The translations under genes were made by a program, and so were the position numbers. Below, piece after piece: positions 20,912-28,780 of a stretch of DNA of 31,670 nucleotides. The DNA lies in assembly GCA_934254585.1 (NCBI GenBank), contig CAKQLF010000013.1:1-31670 (forward strand), read 5' to 3'. Within the stretch, counting starts at the first letter, position 1, and every line of letters starts with the position of its first letter. Source of the DNA: an uncultured Alphaproteobacteria bacterium. GTDB taxonomy: Bacteria > Pseudomonadota > Alphaproteobacteria > RF32 > CAG-239. The notes beneath the pieces are model-generated. The model ran no database searches, had not been told where the DNA came from, and saw only the letters and a program-made list of their open reading frames with translations.

Positions 20912-22366
20912 TTATTTCCTTTCAAACTTTGCATCGGTTTCAATTTTAGCCGCAACCTTAAAAATCGTACCTTCATCAAAAGGTTTACCAATCAGTTGCA
21001 TACCATAAGGCAAGCCGTCTTTAGACAAACCAATCGGCAAACTCAAAGCCGGTAAGCCGGCAAGGTTGACCGAAACCGTAAACACATCATTCAGATACAT
21101 ATTAATCGGATTGTTCAGCATACTTTCATCACCAATCGGAAAAGCCGTGACCGGAGAAGTCGGGGTTAAAATAATGTCACATTTTTTGAAAGCATTAATA
21201 AAATCATCGTGAATAAGACGTCTCATCTTTTGCGCTTTTATGTAATAGGCGTCATAATATCCGGCCGACAAAACATAAGTGCCAATCATTATGCGGCGTT
21301 TAACTTCTGCTCCAAAACCTGCCGTACGAGTGTTTATATAAAGCTTATCTAAGTTTTCGCCATCTTTGCGCAAACCATAGCGAATACCATCATAACGCGC
21401 CAAGTTTGAAGATGCTTCGGCCGGAGCTAAAACATAATAAGTCGCCAAAGCATATTTTGTATGCGGTAAAGAAATTTCCACAACTTCGGCACCGCGTGCT
21501 TTCAAGTATTCGGCCGCTTTATCCCAATAAGCGCAGACTTCAGAATTCAAGCCTTCAGGACGATATTCTTTAGGCAAACCGATTTTCAAGCCTTTGATGT
21601 CTTGAGTTAAGAAGCTTTCATAATCCGGAACTTCTTTGTCACAAGAGGTGGAATCTTTAGCATCAAAACCCGCCATACTTTTTAGCAATATGGCGCAATC
21701 TTGCACGTCTTGGGCAATTGGCCCCGCCTGATCCAACGAAGAGGCAAAAGCCATAATTCCATAACGTGAACAGCGGCCGTATGTCGGTTTAATTCCGGTG
21801 CAACCGCAAAAAGCCGCCGGCTCGCGAATAGAACCACCGGTATCTGTGGCTGTAGCACCGGCGCACAAATGAGCGGACACAGCCGCCGCCGAACCGCCGG
21901 AAGAGCCCCCCGGAACTAAATCTCTATCTTTACTCCACGGATTTATTACCGGACCAAAATAACTTGTTTCGTTACTTCCGCCCATAGCAAACTCGTCCAT
22001 ATTAAGTTTACCTAAAAAAACAGCTCCGTCATTCAGCAACTGTGCGGTTACGGTAGATTCATACGGCGGAATAAAATTGTCTAAAATATGAGAACAAGCT
22101 GTGGTGCGAATACCTTTTGTGCAGAATAAATCTTTTATTCCCAAAGGTATACCCTCTAAAGCCCGATTACTGCCATCTGCGTAATGCCTGTCTGCTTGAC
22201 CTGCTTGCTCAAGAGCTTTTTCATCACATTCGGTTATATAGGCATTATAATGTTTTCCGGCCTGTATATTTTCTAAATATGCTTCGGTCAGTTCCACAGC
22301 CGTAAATTCTTTTTTTTGCAAACCGTTCAATTGCTCGTGAATAGTTAATTTTGTTATATTTTTCAT
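20912..22366 (-). CDS. gatA: Glutamyl/aspartyl-tRNA amidotransferase subunit A (GatA)
   Basis: A 484-residue amidase-signature enzyme that frees ammonia from glutamine for GatB. The Ser-cisSer-Lys triad is visible: Lys78 in GIPLGIKDLF, Ser155 in PGGSSGGSAAA and Ser179 in DTGGSIREPA. The C-terminal part has DVFTVSVNLAGLPALSLPIG and GLPYGMQLIG, as in all GatA. Length is normal (about 485). It starts 5 bases after the gatC stop, with GGAG inside the gatC end. The gatC-gatA-gatB order matches the common bacterial operon. Confidence 0.97.
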   Translation of the reverse strand: MKNITKLTIHEQLNGLQKKEFTAVELTEAYLENIQAGKHYNAYITECDEKALEQAGQADRHYADGSNRALEGIPLGIKDLFCTKGIRTTACSHILDNFIPPYESTVTAQLLNDGAVFLGKLNMDEFAMGGSNETSYFGPVINPWSKDRDLVPGGSSGGSAAAVSAHLCAGATATDTGGSIREPAAFCGCTGIKPTYGRCSRYGIMAFASSLDQAGPIAQDVQDCAILLKSMAGFDAKDSTSCDKEVPDYESFLTQDIKGLKIGLPKEYRPEGLNSEVCAYWDKAAEYLKARGAEVVEISLPHTKYALATYYVLAPAEASSNLARYDGIRYGLRKDGENLDKLYINTRTAGFGAEVKRRIMIGTYVLSAGYYDAYYIKAQKMRRLIHDDFINAFKKCDIILTPTSPVTAFPIGDESMLNNPINMYLNDVFTVSVNLAGLPALSLPIGLSKDGLPYGMQLIGKPFDEGTIFKVAAKIETDAKFERK

Positions 22367-22371
22367 TTTTA

Positions 22372-22659
22372 TTACTCCACAACCTTTGGCACGGCAAAAT
22401 AATCATATTCTTTGTCAGGAGCGTTGGCCAAAACCGCTTCTTGATAATTGCCGTCGGTAATTTCATCTTCACGCAAACGTAAAGTGGTGTCGTTTACTGA
22501 AATCAGCGGCTCAACATTATCGGTGTTGATTTCGTTTAATTCTTCTATCCAACTCAGAATTTTGTTAAATTCTTCTTTAGTTGCCTCAATTTTATCATCA
22601 TCAACTTTTAATCGCGAGAGAAAAGCTATTCTCTTGACTGTTTCATTATCTATGGCCAT
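22372..22659 (-). CDS. gatC: Glutamyl/aspartyl-tRNA amidotransferase subunit C (GatC)
   Basis: A 95-residue scaffold belt that holds GatA and GatB together. Typical features are VKRIAFLSRLKVDDDKIEAT, the helix FNKILSWIEELNEINTDNVE, and LREDEITDG followed by NAPDKEYDYFAVPKVVE at the C-terminus. ATG 22659 is chosen because GAGG lies six bases upstream. A TTG two codons earlier is less likely. It follows sppA by 16 bases. Confidence 0.96.
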   Translation of the reverse strand: MAIDNETVKRIAFLSRLKVDDDKIEATKEEFNKILSWIEELNEINTDNVEPLISVNDTTLRLREDEITDGNYQEAVLANAPDKEYDYFAVPKVVE

Positions 22660-22675
22660 TTTCAACCTCTTTTAT

Positions 22676-24418
22676 TTACATATCTATCCTAAATGGTAAC
22701 AATACAGTATCATATTGTAAGCGTTTGAAAAGTTTTAAATTCACAATATCAACACCACTTTGCTGCAAAACTTTTTCCACTGCCACATTATGAGTATTAC
22801 TTAAAAGGTCACTTATCTTTTCGCTAAATGATTTAGCTTTGGGATAAGAAACTAATTTAAATTTTTGTTTTTCGGTTATATCTGATTGAATTAAAGCGGT
22901 TTTCACTGCTTCGGAATATCCTCCGATTTCATCAATCAAACCCAAAGATAGAGCCTGACGACCGGTCCAAACTCTTCCGCGGGCTATTTTATCAATTGGT
23001 TTAGTAAGATGGCGATTTTCCGTTACTTTGGCGGTAAAATCAGCATAGACTTCATCTAGCGAAGCGTTAAATATTTTCTTTTCAGCATCACTAAAGTGAT
23101 GATTTGGGCTTAGAATACCGCTGTTTTTTCCAAAAGAGATTCTATTCCAGTTTACGCCAAGTTTTTTCCATAAGTCGCTTAACACCATTTTTCCGCCTAA
23201 GACCCCGATTGAGCCGGTGATTGTCATCGGTTCAGCCAGAATATAATCACCGGCCAGAGAAATAAAATAACCTCCTGAAGCGGCGTAAGCAGATTGAGAA
23301 ACAATCAGAGGAATTTTGGTTTCTTCTTTTAATTGTTTTAAGGCAAAATAAATTTCATCGGCCGCGTTATAACTTCCTCCGGGGCTGTTAATTCGCACCA
23401 CTACGGCTTTTAAGTTAGGCAAATTTTTGATGGCGTCAATATCTTCAACCACATTTGAACTTCCGATAACCTCGTCTTGTTTGAAACTATTTTCACTTTT
23501 GCCATCGACAATTTCACCATTTAAGTTTAAAACGGCAATAGTCGGCAAATCCCCGTTATTAGCCGTTAAACCGGCGGCGTAATCTCGGATATCCGCAAAA
23601 TATTCGGCTCCGTCGTCTTTCAGAGCTTTTTCCAATTGCTGTTGATAGGCTAATTCATCAATCAAGTTTAATTCTTTGCCCTTTTGCGCCGACAACGGTG
23701 CCTGATTGATAATTTTTCTAAAAGGCTCTTTCAGCTTGCGGTTACGGGTAATATCGTTTTCAAATTCAGACATTAAGGATTTTCCCAAACTTTTCATTTC
23801 TTCTTCATAAGTTTGTGAAATTTTGGCATCGGTTAACGAGGCCATAGCGTTTTTATATTCATAACGCGCATAAAATTCGGGTGAAACGCCTATTTTATTC
23901 AGAAGATTTTTCAAAAAAGGAATTTCAATGCTGATTCCGGTCAAGCCTATATAAGTATGCGGCTGCATATATATTTTGTCAAAAAATGAAGCCAGATAAT
24001 ATTCCATATTACCTCGTCCGAAATCTCCGAATCCCTGTGAATAGGCCACCGTTTTTTTGCCGGTAGATTTAAACAAAGAAACAGCCTGAGCCACTTCCTG
24101 AATTTGAGCCGGTTCTAAAGAAGTTTTATTTATTTTGGCAACCAAGCCGGTAATATTTTTATCGGTTGCGGCAAATTCTATGGTTTGAATCAGCTTCGAA
24201 AAAGACATAACCGGCTCGTCGGTTAATTCTTCTAACAAGCCGATATTATCATTTTCGGAAATCGGTTGGTTAAAATCAATCATCAAATATGTATGAGGTT
24301 TAATCTCAATCGAACGGTTGTTCAGATAGCCGACAACCATCAAACCGGTCAAAATAAACAGAGTTATTCCGCCGGTAAAAGTGCAAATCGATTTAAAAAA
24401 TTTCAAAATTTTGACCAT
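22676..24418 (-). CDS. sppA: Signal peptide peptidase SppA, 67-kDa type
   Basis: A 580-residue membrane-bound Ser-Lys protease that degrades leftover signal peptides. One N-terminal anchor lies at about 12-32 (TFTGGITLFILTGLMVVGY). The two tandem ClpP-like domains of the long type are present. The Lys base is probably Lys189 in YEYKNAMASLTD in the first domain, and the nucleophile is Ser381 in QSAYAASGGYFIS in the second. INSPGGSYNAADEI and TGSIGVLGGK are further family marks. The ATG directly abuts the plsC stop (TAAATG), so translation is coupled. Confidence 0.94.
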   Translation of the reverse strand: MVKILKFFKSICTFTGGITLFILTGLMVVGYLNNRSIEIKPHTYLMIDFNQPISENDNIGLLEELTDEPVMSFSKLIQTIEFAATDKNITGLVAKINKTSLEPAQIQEVAQAVSLFKSTGKKTVAYSQGFGDFGRGNMEYYLASFFDKIYMQPHTYIGLTGISIEIPFLKNLLNKIGVSPEFYARYEYKNAMASLTDAKISQTYEEEMKSLGKSLMSEFENDITRNRKLKEPFRKIINQAPLSAQKGKELNLIDELAYQQQLEKALKDDGAEYFADIRDYAAGLTANNGDLPTIAVLNLNGEIVDGKSENSFKQDEVIGSSNVVEDIDAIKNLPNLKAVVVRINSPGGSYNAADEIYFALKQLKEETKIPLIVSQSAYAASGGYFISLAGDYILAEPMTITGSIGVLGGKMVLSDLWKKLGVNWNRISFGKNSGILSPNHHFSDAEKKIFNASLDEVYADFTAKVTENRHLTKPIDKIARGRVWTGRQALSLGLIDEIGGYSEAVKTALIQSDITEKQKFKLVSYPKAKSFSEKISDLLSNTHNVAVEKVLQQSGVDIVNLKLFKRLQYDTVLLPFRIDM

Positions 24419-25186
24419 TTAATTTTCCTTTGTTGCCACCAACATTTTTTTTACATAAGGATATTTTTTGACTGCTTCGGCATTGAGTTCGGCACACTTG
24501 GTTTCGATAGCGTTTTGTAATTCTGTCATAAATTCTTCTTTTGTTTTGCCTTTGGCACTTATCGGTGGCAAAAATTCAAAAACGGCTGTTCCCGGATAGC
24601 GTAAAAAAGAATTTTTAGCCCAAAACAAACCGGTGTTTATGGCTACCGGAACAATTGGCAAATCAAGATTTTCTCCCAAAAAGAAAATTCCGGATTTGTA
24701 ACCTTTGGTTGTTCCCGGCTGACAGCGGGTTCCTTCCGGAAAAATAACTACAGGACGGCCGGCATCTGTTTTCTTTTTTACTTCGGTCAACATATGTTTC
24801 ATTGCCCGTGCTCCGCCTTTTCGATTTACCGGAATCATTCCATAAAAATATTGCGCCCAACCGAAAAACGGCAAAAAGATAAGCTCTTTTTTCAAAATAT
24901 AGGTTGTGGTTGGCGAAAATTGAGTGAACGAATAAGTTTCCAAGGCAGATTCGTGTTTGCAGGCATATAGCACATCGTGATGTTTGATATTTTCTATTCC
25001 TCTGACTTCAAGTTTAATACCGCCAAAAATTTTGACCCAAAATAAAGCCACCGGCATAATAATCTTATCCCAATAAAAAATTGTGGCTTTTTGCGGAAAA
25101 AACGCTAACGGCAATTGCAGAATGCAGCCAATTCCCAAGGTTCCGAAAAAGAAAATATTAGTCAATAAAGAACGAATAAACAGCAT
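24419..25186 (-). CDS. plsC: 1-acyl-sn-glycerol-3-phosphate acyltransferase (PlsC)
   Basis: A 255-residue LPLAT-family enzyme making phosphatidic acid from lysophosphatidic acid. An N-terminal membrane segment (FFFGTLGIGCILQLPLAFF) is followed by ACKHESALET (His78 to Glu83) in place of the usual NHxxxxD. I know this HX4E form from alphaproteobacterial PlsC-like proteins. FPEGTRCQPGTT at about 149-160 is the phosphate-binding motif, and LPIVPVAINTG is the last conserved block. Shine-Dalgarno AAGGAG lies seven bases before the ATG. Its place after ftsEX and the DUF218 gene is a familiar alphaproteobacterial order. Confidence 0.93.
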   Translation of the reverse strand: MLFIRSLLTNIFFFGTLGIGCILQLPLAFFPQKATIFYWDKIIMPVALFWVKIFGGIKLEVRGIENIKHHDVLYACKHESALETYSFTQFSPTTTYILKKELIFLPFFGWAQYFYGMIPVNRKGGARAMKHMLTEVKKKTDAGRPVVIFPEGTRCQPGTTKGYKSGIFFLGENLDLPIVPVAINTGLFWAKNSFLRYPGTAVFEFLPPISAKGKTKEEFMTELQNAIETKCAELNAEAVKKYPYVKKMLVATKEN

Positions 25187-25198
25187 CTTGATTTCTCC

Positions 25199-25780
25199 TT
25201 AATAAATATGCAAATGCCGACAGACATAGACAATTAAAAATTTATTATATTCCATCATCAGCAAGCGAAAAGTTCCCCAACTTTTCCACCATTTGTGATT
25301 GACATTCGGCGAATAAATAGGGTTTAGGACAACTTCCAAATCATTGCCCATTGTCACATAAACAATAAACTCCTGCAGACTGCGGGGAATATGGTAGCTG
25401 GAAGTTACCAATCTGATGGATTTAATATTATTCTTTTTTATCCACTCTTCTGTTTCTATGGCATTTTCAATGGTGTTTTTTGCCTTTCGTCCCAGTTCTA
25501 TTTTGTTTTCATCATCAGCCTTTATTTTAGCCTGTTTTTCAATTTGACCAATGCTTATATTTTCCGGAACTCCGGAAATAAACAGCTTATCGGCCAAATT
25601 TTCATTAAGCAACCTGATACCTTCGGAGATGCGATTACGACCACCGGTTAAAACTATAATGGCATCGGTTTTGGTGTTTGTGTCAATATCAAATGAATTT
25701 ATATATCTGGTAAACAGAACAAACCCCAAGGCCCAAGCGATAAAAATTGTTAAAACACCATATAAAAGCCAACGTTTCAT
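25199..25780 (-). CDS. DUF218 family membrane protein (YdcF/SanA-like)
   Basis: A 193-residue protein. One membrane anchor lies at residues 5-24 (LLYGVLTIFIAWALGFVLF). The DUF218 domain follows with TDAIIVLTGGRNRISEGIRL, KLFISGVPENI, and NTIENAIETEEWIKKN then LVTSSYHIPRS, the full set of polar family motifs. Members act in the envelope, and related ElyC and SanA affect cell-wall integrity. The biochemical reaction is unsettled. ATG 25780 overlaps the ftsX stop by one base (TAATG), so an upstream in-frame start inside ftsX is unlikely. Confidence 0.88.
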   Translation of the reverse strand: MKRWLLYGVLTIFIAWALGFVLFTRYINSFDIDTNTKTDAIIVLTGGRNRISEGIRLLNENLADKLFISGVPENISIGQIEKQAKIKADDENKIELGRKAKNTIENAIETEEWIKKNNIKSIRLVTSSYHIPRSLQEFIVYVTMGNDLEVVLNPIYSPNVNHKWWKSWGTFRLLMMEYNKFLIVYVCRHLHIY

Positions 25781-26694
25781 TAAATCATTTTCTCCAAAGA
25801 TTTGCGAACAGTTAAATAAGACATAGCCATTGCGTATAGCGATGAAAACAATGGAGTAATCATAATTAAAACCCAAGCAAATGTCGAAAGCTGCGCACCT
25901 TTGATTAAGCCGCTGCCGGTGGAAATTCCATATCTAGCCACCAATATAATGCAAGGAATTGCCGCCATTAAACCGATAATTCCGGAGAAAAAACCTATTT
26001 TAGCAAAGTTTCGGGCATATTGTTTGGCTATATAATCATCTTTTGCGCCGATGATATGTAAAATTTCAATAGTGTTCAGATTTATACCCAGACTGGTGCG
26101 GGTTGAATAATAAATTGAAAATGCGCAAATACCTATAACCATTAAAAGTACGGCCAAGGCAATGTTTTTTAATGATGAAGCGAATTTTATCAAACGATTT
26201 AACCATAAACGATGATTATCTACAGAGGCATTTTCCGATATTTGCCGCAATCCGCGAGTTACTTCATCATAGTTTAATTCAACATCTTGTTTCAGTTTTA
26301 CATCGAGCAACGTCGGAATTGGTAAAGATGAAATATCAACTTTGTTTCCCAACCACGGTGTCATTAATTTTTCAACAGTTTGAGAATCTAAAGCATTAAC
26401 GCTTTCAACGCCCGATAAGTTTTCCATAAACTGCAAAACCTTATTTTGCTGTTCTTGTGTTTTTTCCGTGTCAATATGCTTGTCAGCATCTTCAACCGGA
26501 ATAATTTGTACGGTAACCGAACCCATAATATCTTTTTTCCAGTTATCGGCCATAGCATTAATGGACATCACAATAGCCAATACCACCACAAACAAATACA
26601 TATAGATTGAAGTCAGCACATACATAAAAGCAGAAGTATCATCATCTTCTGTAGTAATTTCATTTCTGCGGCCGGTAACCAAATCTTTTTTCAT
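25780..26694 (-). CDS. ftsX: Cell division ABC transporter permease-like protein FtsX
   Basis: A 304-residue, four-helix membrane protein. TM1 lies at about 27-47 (SIYMYLFVVVLAIVMSI) and is followed by a periplasmic domain of about 120 residues that in other species activates cell-wall hydrolases or their adaptors. TM2-TM4 are near 174-193, 222-247 and 268-290. TRTSLGINLNTIEILHIIGA before the C-terminal helices is typical of FtsX. It pairs with FtsE three bases upstream and couples ATP hydrolysis to septal peptidoglycan splitting. Confidence 0.93.
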   Translation of the reverse strand: MKKDLVTGRRNEITTEDDDTSAFMYVLTSIYMYLFVVVLAIVMSINAMADNWKKDIMGSVTVQIIPVEDADKHIDTEKTQEQQNKVLQFMENLSGVESVNALDSQTVEKLMTPWLGNKVDISSLPIPTLLDVKLKQDVELNYDEVTRGLRQISENASVDNHRLWLNRLIKFASSLKNIALAVLLMVIGICAFSIYYSTRTSLGINLNTIEILHIIGAKDDYIAKQYARNFAKIGFFSGIIGLMAAIPCIILVARYGISTGSGLIKGAQLSTFAWVLIMITPLFSSLYAMAMSYLTVRKSLEKMI

Positions 26695-26697
26695 TTA

Positions 26698-27411
26698 TTA
26701 TTTCTCCCTGATTTTGCCTAAAGCCGGATATAATTTTGCCGAATTATTTTGCAAAATAATTCGCGGATAGTTATATGTCGAAGTCAGCTGTTCATTGTGA
26801 GTGGCAATAACAACAGTGGTTCCGACTTTATTCAGTTCAATAAACAAACGCATCAATTTTCCGGCAATTTCCGAATCGACACTGCCCGTAGGCTCATCGG
26901 CGAACAAAATTTCCGGACGATTAATAACGGCTCGGGCAATGGCCACACGCTGTTTTTCTCCGCCCGATAAAGAGGCGCATACCTTATAGATGCTTTTATT
27001 AAGCTCAACCCATTGCAACAGTTCGGTTACTCGTTTATAGATTTCTTTTTCACCCATTCCGCGCACTCTCAGAGGCAGAGCAATGTTATCAAACACACTC
27101 AAATGTTCAAGCAGACGGAAATCTTGAAAAACCACGCCGATTTTTTGTCGCAATGTTGCCAATGTATCGCGGTTAGAAAAATTTATATTGTTGTTAAAAA
27201 CTTTTACAGTCCCTTTTCGCGGTTTTTTGATTAAATACAACATATTTAACAGCGTTGTTTTCCCTGCACCGCTTTTTCCGGTTACAAAGGTAAACGACCC
27301 CGGCAATAAAGAAAAATAAACATTTTGCAAAACATCTTCGCGGTTATCATACCCGACTGCCACGTTTTGCAAATCTATAATCGGCTGCGTAACTGTTGTA
27401 TTATTTTCCAT
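26698..27411 (-). CDS. ftsE: Cell division ATP-binding protein FtsE
   Basis: A 237-residue ABC ATPase. Walker A is GKSGAGKTT at 45-53, the Q-loop is VVFQDFRLLEH near 93-103, the signature LSGGEKQRVAIARA is at 148-161, and Walker B is ILFADEPTGSVD at 168-179. These match FtsE closely. The start at MENNTT has GGGAG eight bases upstream. It heads the eleven-gene minus-strand run that ends at 14808, and lies divergent to the zinc-ribbon gene with 109 bases between start codons. Confidence 0.95.
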   Translation of the reverse strand: MENNTTVTQPIIDLQNVAVGYDNREDVLQNVYFSLLPGSFTFVTGKSGAGKTTLLNMLYLIKKPRKGTVKVFNNNINFSNRDTLATLRQKIGVVFQDFRLLEHLSVFDNIALPLRVRGMGEKEIYKRVTELLQWVELNKSIYKVCASLSGGEKQRVAIARAVINRPEILFADEPTGSVDSEIAGKLMRLFIELNKVGTTVVIATHNEQLTSTYNYPRIILQNNSAKLYPALGKIREK

Positions 27412-27520
27412 CACTTTTCTCCCATCGAGGTTAGAATATATCAATAATTCATTTAATAAAATACTTTTTTTCTTTTATTCTGCAGATTTTTAGAATATAG
27501 TGCAAAAAAAAGAGGTTAGA

Positions 27521-28297
27521 ATGTTAATAAGTTGTCCTAAATGTAATGCTGTGTATAAGGTTCCGGATAATCAAATTCCGGCTGATGGTAAAAAATTCAA
27601 GTGTGCCGAGTGTGGTGAAATTTGGACTGTTCGTCCGCAAGAGATAATTCCCGCCGCGCCGATAGCTAAACCGCAAGAAGTTTCTCAGCCTGTGGTTCCG
27701 ACACAAGTAAAATCACAAATTGTCAGTCCGGAAACAGCGCAAGAAGATGATGTGGCGAATATGTTTAATCGTCTTTCTCAAGACACCAAAGGTTTGTTTA
27801 GCGGTAAGACATCGGCCGAAACTAAAGCCGAAAAAATTAAGCTGAAACTAAGATTATTCTTTTCGCCGTTTATGATTAATTGTCTGATTTTTTTATTGAT
27901 TATTTTCAACACGCTGTATATCAGCTATTTCAATCGTCACGAAATTGTCGGTTTGGTTCCGCAAATTGAATATTTTTATAACAAGTTGCATATTGAAAGT
28001 ATTTATAAAGCGAAAAATCTGACTTTTAAAAATGTAACCGTTAATAATATAAGTCGTAACGGTGAAGCTATGGCCGAAGTTTCGGGTATTGTGTTTAATC
28101 AGGGCGATTTGAAATCCAAAATATTGCCGATAAAAGCCACTTTATTGAATAAAGACGGTTCCATAGCGGCGGAAACAACAAAAACTCTAACCTTAGACAG
28201 ATTGGAGCCTGGGTTTAGTGCGGTTTTTCGGATTCTGTTACCGAATAGCACACTTGAGGAAAAAACAATAAATTTAGAGTTTGATGAAAATGCTTAA
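27521..28297 (+). CDS. Zinc-ribbon membrane protein (MJ0042-type finger, DUF3426-like)
   Basis: A 258-residue protein. The N-terminal zinc ribbon is CPKCNAVYKVPDNQIPADGK then FKCAECGEIWTV, with two CxxC pairs. A Pro-rich linker follows, then one membrane helix at about 122-143 (MINCLIFLLIIFNTLYI) and a C-terminal domain (about 165-258) with GIVFNQGDLKS, PIKATLLNKDGSI and LEPGFSAVFRILLP, as in the DUF3426 or Ig-like fold. The role is unknown. Its divergent place next to ftsE is conserved in alphaproteobacteria as far as I know. ATG 27521 follows GAGG (27512-27515), and GTG 27500 is the less likely start. Confidence 0.87.
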   Translation: MLISCPKCNAVYKVPDNQIPADGKKFKCAECGEIWTVRPQEIIPAAPIAKPQEVSQPVVPTQVKSQIVSPETAQEDDVANMFNRLSQDTKGLFSGKTSAETKAEKIKLKLRLFFSPFMINCLIFLLIIFNTLYISYFNRHEIVGLVPQIEYFYNKLHIESIYKAKNLTFKNVTVNNISRNGEAMAEVSGIVFNQGDLKSKILPIKATLLNKDGSIAAETTKTLTLDRLEPGFSAVFRILLPNSTLEEKTINLEFDENA

Positions 28298-28309
28298 AAG
28301 GAGAAAATT

Positions 28310-28762
28310 ATGTTAAGAGAAGATTTACAAAATAGCTTGAAAGAAGCAATGAAGAGCAAAGATATGGTTTCAGTCGGCGCAATTCGCCTGATTATTGCCG
28401 CTCAAAAGGAAAAAGATGTTGAGGCTCGCGGCAAAGGATTGGAAAAAGCCAGTGATGCTGATTTGCTTTCAATGATGCAGACAATGATTAAACAACGCAA
28501 TGAATCCATAAAAGTTTATAATGAAGGCAATCGTCCGGATTTGGCCGAAAAAGAACAAGCTGAAATAGATGTAATTACTCGCTTTTTACCTAAACAAATG
28601 AATAACGAAGAAATTGAAGCCGCCATTAAAGCTGCTATATCCGAAACAGGTGCTGCCGGTATTCGTGATATGGGAAAAGTTATGGGGGCTTTAAAGTCTA
28701 AATATGCCGGACAAATGGATTTTGGCGTGGCTTCTGCCGCTATAAAAAAATTCTTAGCTTAA
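28310..28762 (+). CDS. GatB/YqeY domain protein
   Basis: A 150-residue YqeY family protein, the free-standing form of the GatB tail domain. It shows MLREDLQNSLKEAMKSKDM at the N-terminus, IRLIIAAQKEKDVEARGKG, QAEIDVITRFLPKQM and GIRDMGKVMGALKSKYAGQM. It is probably tRNA-binding, but its function is not established. AAGGAG lies eight bases before ATG. The yqeY-dnaG adjacency is common in alphaproteobacteria. Here the gene shares a strand with dnaG, 18 bases apart, so co-transcription is expected. Confidence 0.92.
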   Translation: MLREDLQNSLKEAMKSKDMVSVGAIRLIIAAQKEKDVEARGKGLEKASDADLLSMMQTMIKQRNESIKVYNEGNRPDLAEKEQAEIDVITRFLPKQMNNEEIEAAIKAAISETGAAGIRDMGKVMGALKSKYAGQMDFGVASAAIKKFLA

Positions 28763-28780
28763 AAATACAACAGGTTAATA

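Noticed and set aside
20910..20991. A longer gatB starting 27 codons upstream
   Set aside because: It would overlap gatA, adds a Leu/Lys-rich stretch unlike GatB, and the MSDYIIE start has a good ribosome site.
24419..25186. PlsC with HX4E instead of HX4D as an inactive enzyme
   Set aside because: Glu at this place is known to me from related alphaproteobacterial acyltransferases, and the EGTR motif is intact.
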